A stretch of DNA of 64,000 nt, from assembly GCA_014058105.1 (NCBI GenBank), contig JACGCM010002671.1:434001-498000 (forward strand), in the 5' to 3' direction. This DNA is from Kingdonia uniflora. Taxonomy: Eukaryota; Streptophyta; Magnoliopsida; Ranunculales; Circaeasteraceae. Under the pieces are notes generated by a model, which made no database searches, was not told the origin of the DNA, and saw only the letters and a program-made list of their open reading frames with translations. Shown piece by piece: positions 10,502-22,465 of this stretch (position 1 is the first letter of the stretch; each line of letters begins with the position of its first letter). The translations under genes were made by a program, and so were the position numbers.

Positions 10502-13500
10502 ATGTCGGATTCACTCTTAGTCTGGAACTGCAGGCGGGTAGGAAATAATAAGACTATGAATCACCTTACAAAGCTTGTGAAGCTTCATAGGATAGCAATA
10601 GTAGTTTTGCTTGATCCTTTTCTTTTTGTTGATAAGTTAGTCCATGTCACTAGACGAATAAATTTGTGTTCCAGTCTATCAAATGCGAGTTACAACGGCA
10701 AAATTTGGGTTATGTGGCAAAGTAATTTTTGAGTGGATCTCATTAGTGCCTCAAATCAATTTCTACATTGTGAAGTATGTTACAATAACTTGTGGAAGAT
10801 GGACATCACGTTTATCTATGCCAAATGTAGTATGAGCGAAAAGAAGGAACTGTGGGGTGACATTATACTGCTGTCCAACTCGGTTCGGGGAGAATGGATG
10901 GTAGCCGGTGATTTCAATTCTATACGATCTGCCACCGAGAAACTTAGTACACGGGCAGCCTACCCAGTAGCACTCAGGGACTTCGAAGGCATGGTGCAAA
11001 GCTCAGGGATTTTAGAGGCTGATTTTATTGGGTCTAAATACACTTGGTGCAATAACCAACAGGTCAGCGAGAGAGTGTATGCGCGGCTCGATAGGGCATT
11101 TTACAACTCAATTTTTTTAATGACTTTTCTGGCTATGAAAGTACAACATTTGGATAGGGTATGTTCTAATCATACGCCGCTCCTCTTCATACTCAAGGAT
11201 GACAGATATGACGGTCCGCGCTCTTTCAAATTCCTTAAGATGTGGTCTCTCCACGCAGATTCCGTTGAATTTACCAAAACAAACTGGTTGGATGGAGTAA
11301 ATGGTAATTGCCTCACATCACTTATGTTCAAGTTTAAGAAGATTAAACAGGCCCTCAAAATTTGAAATGTGAAAACCTTTGGGAAAATCGATCAGAGCAT
11401 CATTCGCCTACAAGACAAAATAACAAAATTAGATTTCTGGTTACAGGATGGTTGGGATGATACCATAGGCCAAGAGCTGGCGGCAGTTCAAGCATCACAT
11501 GCCGACATGCTACATATGGAAGAGTTTCTTTGGAGGGAGAAATCTCGGATTTGGTGGTTGAAGGCGGGGGACAACAACACATCGTTCTTTCACAAGATCA
11601 CCCAGGCCAACAAGAAATTTTCCCCTTTATCCATTTTCAACATGCCGGATGGATCTATTACACAGGATATGGGAGTTATCCATAAGGCAGCAATTGCCCA
11701 CTATTCGGCACTGCTGACTACGGATGAGGTGGTTGCCGATTTGGAACTATTAGACTGCATTCCCAAGTTGGTTACAAAGTTCGACAACTTGATGCTTCTA
11801 GCTCCACCAACCTTAGAAGAGGTACGGGCAAGTTTGCAATCAATTCTGACTGATAGCGTGCCGGGTTGTGATGGTTTCACGTCGTGTTTCTTCTTAACAA
11901 CGTGGGAAACAATTAAAGAAGACCTCTTTGGGGCAGTCAAGGAATTCTTCAATGGTGCACCGCCGCCGCAAAGCTGCAATACATCGTTTATCATGCTGAT
12001 CCCCAAAGTTGAGAAACCGGTTGGATTAAATGATTACAGACCCATCAGTTTATGTTCGGTGGTGTACAATTTTTTTACGAAAATCATAGCATCACGACTC
12101 AGTTCTATCTTGCCTAAGCTCATCTCAGGTAATCAAGGCGCATATGTGTCGAGCAAAGACATCAGCGAGACAATCACGTTGGCCCAGGAAATGGTGGGAG
12201 ATCATGGCCGCAAAACCAGAGGAAGCAATGTTATGATAAATATAGATATGTCCAAAGCATACGACAGGTTGGATTAGAAATTCTTACGATCGGTCCTGCT
12301 TCGGTTTGATTTCTGCGAGCGTTGGGTAGTGCTTATCGCCCAATGTGTGGAAACTCCATGGTTTTCAGTGGTCTTACAAGGGGTGTTTAAAGGCTATTTC
12401 AAGTCATCCAAGGGTTTACGAGAAGGTGACCCACTCTCTCCGCTCATGTTTATTCTCGCAGAAGAGGTGCTCTCCAGAGGCCTAACAAAATGGTTTACGG
12501 ATGGCAAGATAGGCTTTTTCAAGGTACCAGAGGATGTATGCACATAACGCATCTACTATACGCGGACAATTTCATTGTGTTCCTGAATGGGAGCAAAACC
12601 TTGATCACGGGTCTTATGGACTTTATTCGGCAATACGAGGCATGTTCAGAGCAGTTTATTAACAAAGCAAAAAGCAGGATCTTTCTCCATCACTCTACTC
12701 CAGCTGCTCAAAAAGCGATCATCCAGACGCACTGTGGCATTCAAATGGGGACTTTTCCCCTTCTATATCTCGGGGATCCAATATGTTACGGGGGAATGCG
12801 GATAGCCCATTTCGATTGCCTAATCCGTCATGCCTAAATAAAAATCAAAGGTTGGAAGGGAAAGCTCCTGTCGGCAGGTGGAAAATTAATCCTCATCAAC
12901 CATGTGTTGAACTCCATGCCTATTCACTTACTCTATAGCTCGCAAGTACCGCAAACTATCATAAAGTGGTTGGATACGCTTTTTGCCAATTTCTTCTAGG
13001 GAAGCTATGACGACCATTCAAAATGAAAATGGGTGGCTTGGGACATGATTTGCAAACCCAAAGACAAAGATGGGCTTGGTATCCGCAATCTCAGGGACAT
13101 CAGGGATAGCTTTCTTCTATAAAAATGTTGGCACATACTCTACAAACAGTCCATGTGGAGTGATTTTTTTGAGAGAAAGTACCTCCGTAATGGTGTGTTT
13201 CTCGAAGGCGCTACTGCATCCCAACTCTGGAAAGGCATCAATGGTCTCATAGACACTGTCAAGGCAAACACAACCTGGGTCTTGGGCAAGGGAGATATTA
13301 GTTTTTGGTTTGCAAATTGGACTGGTGATGGGGCGCTATGCAAAAAAACAACCATACAAGTATAACAACAAATTTCAGTCAGCAAGGTTTTATATGCGCA
13401 TGGCGTCTGACACTGGGTGAGATTAGAGGCTGAGCTACCGACCGGTTTGAAAGCCTCGCTAATACGCAAGTATACGCTTCGGGAGGAGGCGGATAACCCG

Positions 13501-14610
13501 ATATGGGATGAGTCTATTGACGGCAATTTCACCACTAAATTAGCGTGGACCTTTTGGCAAACTAAAGACCCATTATTCTGCCGGGCAGACTGAATTTGGC
13601 ACGCGGTTCTCCCGAAGAAGGTACAAGTGTTCAACTGGAAACTTTGGCAAGGCATCATCACAGTCGACAACCTCATAAAAATAATGATATGCTTCCCTTC
13701 CAAGTGTATATGCTGCAATATGGGTAACATCGAAACCACTGATCACCTACTTGTATATAGCGAGATAGCTCGGACAATCTGGAATTTTTTTAGCTCAGCA
13801 TGTGGCATATCTTTCATCCCAAACCAATCCTTTTGGGCGCTGTAAGGGGCATGGTTCAAGAATGCTAACAAGTACTCGTAAGTTGGAGCGATAACAGGGT
13901 TGTTGCCCTCTTTCATTGGCGGGGGAATCTGGAGAGCTCGGTGCGCTGCCCAGTTTGACAATGTCGATATGTCTGCGGAGGGCTAATTGGGTTCAACAGG
14001 TGACTTAGAAACTCAAGTTCACTACCCCTTGCGACTTCTCTGCATCCCTCTCTCTCCACATACTGCGCATAGCGAAGATACCCATCACTCGACAGAAAGT
14101 GACGGCTGTACGTTGGTATAAACCAAAGCTCAATATATATAAACTCAACACTGATGGTTCAGCGAGGGGAAGCACTGGCTTGTGCGGCTGCGGCGGAGTG
14201 GTACGTAATCACTCTGGTGACCTAGTATACGCACATTCTATGGGCCTCGGCCCGGGCTCGAATAACACATCAGAGCTTTATGTTCTCCTTATTGGTTTAC
14301 AATGATGTCAGAAATACAATTGGTACCCCTTAGTAGTCGAGGTCGACTCACTCATTATTGCTAATTGGTACAACAACGTGGGCTTTGTGTCCCCAAAGTA
14401 CAATGGAGTTTGGCAGCATATCCTCTCTCTGGACGCTGACTTGCTCAGTTGGCTATGTCATATTTTCTGCGAAGCAAACGGCAGCGCCGACAGCTTTACA
14501 AAGATGGGATGCGGGCAAGTTACCAGAGAATACTGGACTGTGGTTTCTCTACCAAGACAAACTAGAGCTACTCTAATCCTTGATAAATTGGGGTTAGCTG
14601 TATTACGGAA
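10502..14610 (+). pseudogene. LINE B ORF2, endonuclease-reverse transcriptase-RNase H
   Basis: Starts MSDSLLVWNCRRVGNNKTM, an endonuclease N-terminus where WNCRG normally stands. Endonuclease motifs continue at 10,733-11,190 (WMVAGDFNSIRS, SKYTWCNN, SNHTPLL). The reverse transcriptase (about 11,780-12,700) shows VPGCDGFTSCFF, LIPKVEKPVGLNDYRPISLC, NIDMSKAYDRLD, GLREGDPLSPLMFIL and LLYADNFIV: the catalytic YADD is YADN (12,559-12,570), which should abolish polymerisation. A zinc-finger linker region and RNase H (14,099-14,305, KLNTDGSARGSTGLCGCGGV, NNTSELYVL) follow. Numerous stops include 11,363, 12,275, 13,000 and 13,026, most of them changes of a Trp codon, plus a frameshift near 12,540. 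Confidence 0.8.
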
Positions 14611-14709
14611 ATAGGCAGCTGGTTTGCGCTTGAGGCTAGGCTCGTAGTCCTCCTCGCGTATAGTTTTTTTATCATATTGCAATAAATCAAAATTTTGCCC
14701 AAAAAAAAT

Positions 14710-15315
14710 ATATAGAGGGATTAGGATCGAAAAAATCCCAGTCAGTCAAAACAAAAATGGGAATCTGGTAGAACGGTTCGTCAAATCGAAGCCAAGGAAG
14801 ATATCCTGGAAAGGATCTTGGTGAGTCGGCAATCTCACCAGATCCAAAACAGGGGAAATGGAATTCAAAAAAGGATTATTTCAAATTCAAAAGAAAAACA
14901 AACAAAGAAAGAAAAAATCCCAGCGAAGCTGCAACTTGCATATAACTGTCCTATAGTTGGGAATTTAGTTTGACATGGTTAGCGAGTTGTTTCGCTAACC
15001 ACCGATGCAAGGTGGTTTACAAAATCTGACTCCGACCCTTTAGTTCCCTAATGCTTCTAACCAAGGGAACTGCCATACAACCAAGAATGTCTTTTTTTTC
15101 TCAATGGTATAAGTTTTTCATTAGGGTTTGGTATTTTCTCCCATTCTAGAAAATGGTTATGGTATTGGATTTATTATATACAAATCACAACTTTGATTGT
15201 TTACTTCTATATTACATTATACAATGATGTTTTTCGTATAGACAAGTTTGCCATTATCTCAAAGATAAAGAGGGGCTGAGATTTAATGAATTTTTATGGA
15301 GATTAGGGGAAATGG
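14710..15315. other. unassigned sequence between LINE B and a duplicated block
   Basis: A/T-rich with short Lys-coding purine runs. I see no gene, RNA or mobile-element end here. Confidence 0.4.
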
Positions 15316-15770
15316 GTTAGATAGACGACTCATATTTTTTTACCTATTAGTGAAGCAAGGGTACTTTAGACTAAACCTATGAGAAAGGTATTTTAGTCTT
15401 GACAGAGTAACCCTTTCATCGGAACTCTTTCTTTCTCATCTCGACTCTCTTTCTCAACACGTATTTATCTTTTTACCAAACTTGTCTCTCTCATCTCCTC
15501 ATCTCAAGCAGATTCTTTTTCTCAATGATCAAATCCTCTCTCTCTCTCTCTAGGTTTTTTATTTACAAATCAGACAATACTAGTGTAAGTTAAGGTTTTG
15601 TTCTTGCTATAGTTGATTATTGATATCATCGCAGGTAGAATTAATGGGTTGGGCAAGGTCGTGTGTAGGAGTTTTGGAAATTGATACGGTATCAATCAAC
15701 CCCAAATCAAACATGTAAGAGTTGATGATGTAGCTCCGAAGCAAAAAATGTACAACTCCTTTTCAGTTAC
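15316..15770. repeat. duplicated block, copy 1
   Basis: Begins gttagatagacgactcat, contains gtgaagcaagggtacttta, a pyrimidine-rich stretch (tttctttctcatctcgactc), then aggttttttatttacaaatc ... gatatcatcgcaggtag and ends near acaactccttttcagtt. Each of these landmarks recurs in the same order in the copy at 15,847-16,480, with scattered substitutions. No coding capacity is visible. Confidence 0.85.
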
Positions 15771-15846
15771 TTGAGTATGTTTTCTCTCTATCTCTCTCTC
15801 TATAATAACGTATTCTAATTCTGCCTAGGTTAATTAATTACATTGG

Positions 15847-16480
15847 GGTTAGATGGACGACTCATATTTGTTTACCTATTAGTGAAGCAAGGGTACTTCA
15901 GACTAAACCTATGAAAAGGGCATTTTAGTCTTGACAGAGTAACCCTTTCATCGGAACCCTTTCTTTCTCATCTAGACTCTCTTTCTCAGCACGTCTTTAT
16001 CTGTTTATCAAACTCATCTCCTCATCTCAAGCAGGGTACTTCAAACTAAACCTATGAGAAGGGTATTTTAGACTTGACAGAATAACCCTTTTATCGAAAC
16101 TCTTTCTTTCTCATCTCGACTCTCTTTCTCAACACGTCTTTATCTCTTTACCAAACTCGTCTCTCTCATCTCCTCATCTCAAGCAGGGTCTCTTTCTTAA
16201 TGATCAAATCCCCTCTCTTTCTATCTCTAAAGGTACTTTTCTACTTCACTATCTCTCTCTCTAGGTTTTTTATTTCCAAATCAGACAATAGTAGTATAAA
16301 TTAAGGTTTTGTTCTTGCTGTAGTTGATTATTGATATCATCGCAGGTAGGATTAATGGGTTAAGCAAGGTCGTATGGAGTAGTTTTGACAATTGATACGA
16401 TATCAATCAGCCCCAAATCAAGCATGTAAGAGTTGATGATGCATCTTTGAAGCGAAAACGTGCAACCCCTTTTAGTTGGC
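15847..16480. repeat. duplicated block, copy 2, with an internal third copy
   Basis: Repeats copy 1 from ggttagatggacgactcat. The first half is itself duplicated in tandem: gggtacttcagactaaacc at about 15,889 recurs as gggtacttcaaactaaacc at about 16,033, each followed by the same pyrimidine-rich stretch. The second half (aggttttttatttccaaatc at 16,263 onwards) matches copy 1. This fits a segmental tandem duplication followed by a shorter one. Confidence 0.85.
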
Positions 16481-17123
16481 TGCTGAAATTATATAAACTT
16501 AATCAAACTGTCATCTGGAGATAAGTTGTAAGAGTTTTTGCCTGCAAAGAAAACTATGAATGATGAACAACATGGTAAAGTTGGAGGAGAAATCTACTTA
16601 CATGCTGGTTATGTTGGTGGTTCGGATTGATAAAGGTTAGTGCTTTTAGGCCACTGTTCTAGAAATGTTATTCTTATTTCAAATTATGGTTTTTATCTGA
16701 TCAAAGGCCTCTTAGAAATAATATTAACTTCATTTTTTTTGTAAATAGATAATTGCATAAATCATTGATCGCCTTACAATGATTATCAAAACCATTGTTT
16801 TAAAAATTGTCAAAACCATTGTTCTAAAAATTATTAATCGTCTGCTCCTTGAGAAGTTTAGTTCTTCCTTGGATTTCTCCATGTACTGCATTTTTACTTC
16901 ACCTAGAGGTATGGAAATACATTAATAAAAGAACTAAAGACTAATCTATATTATATTACACAATGGTGTTTGAGTTTCCTATTTTTTTTGTTTTTGATTA
17001 TGACTCGGAATCTTTAATATTGAAGAGTTCTACTTTATAATTTTTTTGTTTTTTTTTGTTTTTTCCGTGGCGAGCCAAATGGGGGAAGAACAAAGAGCTA
17101 AAACATCAGTGATGATACTAAAG
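16481..17123. other. unassigned sequence upstream of OPR fragment
   Basis: Only a short open frame starting MNDEQHGKVGGEIYLHAGYV at 16,555 stands out, and I recognise no family in it. The rest is A/T-rich and may be the degraded 5' region of the neighbouring reductase pseudogene. Confidence 0.3.
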
Positions 17124-18039
<916 letters not shown>

Positions 18040-18047
18040 TGAGTTAT

Positions 18048-18187
18048 TTTGTTATCTAACATTAGGCTTGATTAATACCGTGGTGCTATATTTTGACGAG
18101 ATAGTTTTTGTGTTTAACAGGGTTGTGATGCATCTCATCTATTAGACGACACATCTAGCTTCTTAGTTTGTTATCTAACATTTGGCT
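18048..18187. repeat. 21-bp direct repeats flanking the peroxidase scrap
   Basis: tttgttatctaacattaggct at 18,048-18,068 recurs as tttgttatctaacatttggct at 18,167-18,187, one mismatch. The pair brackets the small peroxidase-like exon at 18,121-18,160. It may mark a local duplication or template switching that brought the fragment in. Confidence 0.75.
18121..18160 (+). pseudogene. class III peroxidase exon-2 scrap
   Basis: After an acceptor-like tttaacag, the frame reads GCDASHLLDDTSS, which is the start of the second exon of secretory plant peroxidases (family consensus GCDAS-LLDDT, part of the calcium-binding region after the distal His). Only about 13 codons are recognisable. It lies upstream of, not downstream of, the peroxidase first exon at 18,262, so gene order is scrambled. 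Confidence 0.65.
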
Positions 18188-18261
18188 ATAAATGCGTATC
18201 TTATGCAAGTATTAAACAATCAATCTAACCTCTTATTCTTAGTTTCAGTCTTCAAAATCTC

Positions 18262-18459
18262 ATGGCTTCTTCTGTCTTAGTGTTTTTATTGTTTCTTCTC
18301 TTTGGTAGCTCATATGCTCAACTATTATTTACTTTTTATGCAACGTCGTTCCCCAAAGCACTCTCTATTATTCAAACTACAGAAAAATCTACATTTTCTA
18401 AGGAACGAAGAATGGGTACATCTTTGCTACGTCTCCATTTCCACGACTGTTTCATTAAT
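18262..18459 (+). pseudogene. class III peroxidase exon 1, pseudogene
   Basis: Secretory haem peroxidase N-terminus. The frame opens MASSVLVFLLFLLFGSSYAQ, a clear signal peptide with a likely cleavage after Ala, followed by FYATSFPKALSIIQ and SLLRLHFHDCFIN, which includes the distal-haem Arg and catalytic His of the R..FHDC motif. The first structural Cys of FYATSCP is Phe. Exon 1 should end after FIN; here the next bases are gcaagt, a possible GC-type donor, but no GCDAS exon follows. The open frame to 18,660 runs on through non-peroxidase sequence. Without haem-proximal His or the other cysteines this cannot be functional. Confidence 0.75.
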
Positions 18460-19571
18460 GCAAGTGGCCCCTCTTTCTTTAACCCCATATATATGCCTAC
18501 TATTTTCCATAAGAAAAGAGTGGAGGATCTTTTTCAACCTCTACTGTTAAGGATAAGCAATGTAACTAACATAATCTTAGCTAAACTCTATCTCAGGTTG
18601 TTTGTAATAACAATGGTTGGACTGGCAGCTAAAAGTTTGGAATACGATATAAAGAGGTAGGTCAATCAACAGATCTTTTTACTATCCAGGTACACTAATT
18701 CAAACCCCTTCTCCTTACAGTTTCACTGACCGTACTTGAATATTATCTTAAATAAATCCCCTTTTGCTATTTATATCTATACAGAGATTTATCAATAAGA
18801 GCAAGCCACAGATAAGCAAGGAACAACAACTTAACCTCACTAGATGGGTTGTAAGCTCTTCTCATCCATTCTCATCTTTCGGTAGCATTTATATTAAATT
18901 TTCATATTCATTAAAGGAAAAATAGGAGTTCGCCAAACTGACACGAAAAACATAGTAACAAACTTATGGTAAGACTGAAATTGTACTAAAGCAGGTTTTG
19001 TTAGCTGGATCCCTCTTGAAGAATAATAAAGTTGCTCATGAAGCTCTAATGTCATCGAGGCATATTTGCGCATGTTAATAGTACGCTTTATGTACCCTCT
19101 CTTTCTGTCTTGCGCATGACTATTAGCAAGCTATTTTTGTACCCTTTCTTCCTGCAATGAATGATGCACATATGCCTATCCTGTTAATAAATATTATGCA
19201 TGATTGTATATGGGCCTCAACTCTTTCTTTTATAATCACAGTTTAATAACATCTTTTGTGTACATTAGGCTTACTATGAATGAGATGTTCTGACATGGAT
19301 TCTTTTTATCTCTATTTATTCCAGGAAAGCAATACTGAAAAGATATTTTATGGGCTAGAACGATATTAATGATGTCAAGGAAATTATCATTGTAAATGCT
19401 GCCACCATCTCTATGAACTGCATATTAACTGCTACATAAGTTTCTTCTTCATGCTTGGCTTACTCTTATTGTTACTAGATTGAGGGTGAAATTGATAAAC
19501 TTTCGATGGAAGAAATTGGCTTTCGCCATTGAGCCAGGTGAGAAAAAATTGTGTTGTGATTAATCTTCTAT
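18460..19571. other. unassigned sequence in gene-fragment cluster
   Basis: Short conceptual peptides such as VLLAGSLLKNNKVAHEALMS (about 19,000) and EGEIDKLSMEEIGFRH (about 19,485) look protein-like, the second followed by a gtgag donor-like site, but I cannot identify them. They could be further captured exons. Confidence 0.3.
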
Positions 19572-19574
19572 GGG

Positions 19575-19690
19575 TAATCCTGGACCAAAAGGGTAAGGAT
19601 CAGTATTTAGAGACCATGATGGTGGGGTTATTGGGGTGTTGTCCATGAATCTGGTGATGACTACATCATATAATGCATAATGTACAACAA
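19575..19690 (+). pseudogene. RNase H-like fragment of a LINE
   Basis: The frame GNPGPKG, one stop, then GSVFRDHDGGVIGVLSMNL matches the first strands of the plant non-LTR RNase H (consensus GNPGPAG-GGVFRDH-G-VIG). About 35 residues only. It abuts the carrier fragment that follows. Confidence 0.45.
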
Positions 19691-19771
19691 TAATAGAATC
19701 TTTGATCAAAGCTTATCTGCTGGGATACAGAAGAGTTTAAGGAGCATCCCTCTGGAAAATACTAGGTTCGA

Positions 19772-19903
19772 ATGGGATAGATTGCCATATTTCAGTCAGC
19801 GTTTAAGGATTCTGAGACTGGAACTATTAGTAATTGTGGGAGATTAGTTTAAGAGTTTGGTGTTGGTATTCTTGAGGCGTTGGTTATTGTTACTCCGCTT
19901 GAG
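19772..19903 (+). pseudogene. mitochondrial succinate/fumarate carrier fragment
   Basis: Inner-membrane carrier of the SFC1 type. The frame MG*IAIFQSAFKDSETGTISN, then CGRLV*EFGVGILEALVIVT and PLE, matches the part of this carrier around the FQSAFKDSETG loop and the helix ending in the second carrier signature (normally ALVIVTPFEVVKIRLQQQ). It stops exactly at a GTATGT donor site after TPLE. Two in-frame stops (one in place of a Ser codon, one after LV) show it is dead. It is a single isolated exon, which suggests capture or duplication with genomic intron structure. Confidence 0.7.
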
Positions 19904-20619
19904 GTATGTATGGGATTACAATTGTAGTTTTGAATTTTGATGATTATAATATACCGCATATTATGTTTTTATCTCTGGGTATGATTTTTTTTCTTTTGTT
20001 AATATGTCATTATAGTTTATTAGGATTTGTTTTTCTAAAATGTGGGATGTTATAAAAGCTATTCTAATTTATGCATTATGGTATGACACTATTAATGAAC
20101 TTAACTGTACTAAGAAGTCCTGTGGTTTGGAGAATTGGTAGTTATTGTACAATACCTTGAAATGTATGGAATATGATGACATTTTTTGTTTATGAATGGA
20201 GTTTAATCAAGTGAAGGTATGAGATGTACAACTATCAAAGTAACTAAATGAATAATATCACGGTAATTCTATAATGCATTGGAAGGCCTCAATAAATGTA
20301 GAAGACAGAATATTTGATCTTGCAAGAGAAATAGTTTAGGGGAATTAAAGAACGAATTGAGTTAGTCGAGGGTTAAGAGATCCTAGAGATCCACTAAATT
20401 CCTAGATAGCTGTCGGTGTATTAATAATTTTTTGTGCTATATACAAAGCTGGTTTTATTATTAAGTTTGCATTAGCTATTTGCATTAGAAAAAATGAAAG
20501 ATCGTAAAAGCCTAGCACCATTATACTGAGCCCCAGTTACAGTATTCTAAATTAAAACTTCAAGATGAAACAAATAAAGATTACTCCTATGAATTTAAAT
20601 TTATAAATGTTATGACCAC

Positions 20620-21290
20620 TCAAGAACATAAACCAACATCAAAGAGAGTGGGTAGAAAAGGTATGCAATGATACACGCCCAGAGAGGGAATTTGGAGCAA
20701 AAGCTGGCTAGAGTTCCCACCTCCCATTACAATGCAAATGATAATAATAATAGTTACTTCAGCTGAGAAATCCCATATTAATCCGTGCATAAACAAGTGA
20801 TAAGTGATAAGAGGGTTGTCAGACCAAACATGTTGTTCATGAAGACCCCACCATAGATCTGCACCAGAACTTCCATTAAGTAAGCCCATCTCAAAAGGTT
20901 TAGCAGTTAGCAGAAAAAACAAATCATAGATTGGTACATAAATTTTATAGTTTCATCTAAAGATCGTGCATAAATTGCAAATGAAAGGTAGATACAAACC
21001 TCAAAAAATGCCAAAGAAGTAATTCGACGCTTCTTATGACCAACGGACTTGATTGCTTATGATGTCTCTCTAAATTTAGTTGCAAGAAGAATTAGAATAG
21101 AAATCATTTAGAGATCTTTTTTATTTAAGCCACTTTGCGAGTCCGTTGGCAAATTCATCCTTACTAATCTTTTGGTCACCATCTTATATGTAGCACGAAA
21201 TACTTTTTGCTTCCGGCATGATATAATCATTTAGTCGCCGTGCCAAATTCTTATTGTCATGGATTGTTATGGATGGCTTGATGTATTAGT
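20620..21290 (-). pseudogene. NCL-type EF-hand Ca2+/cation exchanger fragment
   Basis: Plant sodium/calcium-exchanger-like (NCL) membrane protein: cation/Ca2+ exchanger repeats around cytosolic EF-hands. On the - strand: an EF-hand piece DGDQKISKDEFANGLAKWLK (21,186-21,121); an exon ending KSVGHKKRRITSLAFFE at 21,000 with a GT donor; then, after an AG acceptor, IYGGVFMNNMFGLTTLLSLI from 20,858. The join restores the family motif SLxF-EIYGGV-MNN. Frameshifts follow: LIWDFSAEVTIIIIICIVMG in one frame, FPLWACIIAYLFYPLSLML in another, both typical transmembrane helices of the family. The EF-hand loop lacks its first acidic residue. It is broken, with intron borders preserved. Confidence 0.7.
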
Positions 21291-21673
21291 TGAAGCTGTC
21301 GAAGGCATGTGAATACAACAATTGCGTATGACTGATAATGTATTTTTCACATGATAAGAAATTAGTTCTCAATATAGATAAATAACTATGATTTCACAAT
21401 GAATAAGATACACTAAAAATTATTATGAGAAGTTGGTAGCGCAGAATACATGTGGACGTATTCACCGTGATTTGGTCATGGGCAACGCTTTCGCCATAAC
21501 AAGCCACAGGTATTACTAGTCTAATACATTACTGATCGTTTGTTGCTTCGGCCAAACCTATCTATCTAATACATTCGCTATACCTCAATCTTATGCCAAT
21601 TAAATACTTGTATTCGATTGATCAATATTACAGTACTTCTTCTAATAAATCCAACGAGTACTTATGAAAATAG

Positions 21674-22039
21674 ATTACAGATCATTTGGTGCTTCGGCCA
21701 AATCGATCATCTAAACTACATTACAAATCATTTGTTGCTTCGGTCAAATCGATCATCTAAGCTACATTACATATCATTTGTAGCTTCGGCAAAATCGATC
21801 ATCTAAACTACATTACAGATCATTTGTTGCTTCGGCCAAATCGATCATCTAAACTACATTACAGATCATTTGTTGCTTCGACCAAATCGATCATCTAAAC
21901 TATATTACAGATCGTTTGTTTCTTTGGCCAAATTGACAATTTAAACTGCATCACAGATCGTTCGTTGCTTTGGCCAAATCGATCATCTCATGCATCACAT
22001 ATCGTTTACCACTTTGGCTGATCCAATCGCATATCACAC
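21674..22039. repeat. 46-bp tandem array in E2
   Basis: Units start (attacagat...) at 21,674, 21,720, 21,766, 21,812, 21,858, 21,904 and 21,950, exactly 46 bp apart, with a last partial unit at 21,994. Consensus pieces are ttacagatcatttgttgctt and cggccaaatcgatcatctaa. A diverged copy of the core lies at about 21,533. The array sits just left of the antisense ORF, where Tat-lineage elements such as Retand are known to carry tandem repeats. Confidence 0.95.
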
Positions 22040-22465
22040 TGCTTTACATACATTGCCATTGGTACCGCACACGGTGAGTACAGTTTACTGTTCGTCTTTA
22101 ACTAATTCTTTATACATTGATATTTCTTTTTTATCCATTGTTCGTATACATACAACATAATCATATTACTCATTCTTCACTAGAGCTATCACTTAACTCA
22201 TTCACCAAATAAGAAGGTCCTGCCGCGTCCTTTACACCACTCTTATATAACTTCTGACACATAAATTCTGGCATCCTCCCCACAATAATCTTCTTTCCCT
22301 CTCTAACCATTCTCTATTTAAACGATCCAATCTTAGAAATCATGGGTTCTAAATATGCAGTTTGGCTCACCTCCATCTCACATTCTGCACCTTGAGCAGT
22401 CAAACCATCATATACACTCTGGCTTTCAGCTTTTAGTATCTTTAACTCAGCTACAAAGAATGATA

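Larger units (their letters stand above)
9191..14709 (+). mobile_element. LINE B (L1-like), full-length but degenerate
   Basis: Contains in order ORF1 (from 9,349), ORF2 endonuclease, reverse transcriptase, zinc-binding linker and RNase H, ending in an A-rich tail at 14,699-14,709 (gcccaaaaaaaa). All reading frames are interrupted. LINE B is closely related to LINE A: both keep 'K..W.LW..SNxF..C' and SGYTWCNN / SKYTWCNN motifs, but they lie on opposite strands with 5' ends facing. Sequence at 9,146-9,168 (catatagaaggatcc) and 14,708-14,732 (tatatagagggattaggatc) is similar and could be a decayed target-site duplication, but this is weak. Confidence 0.8.
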
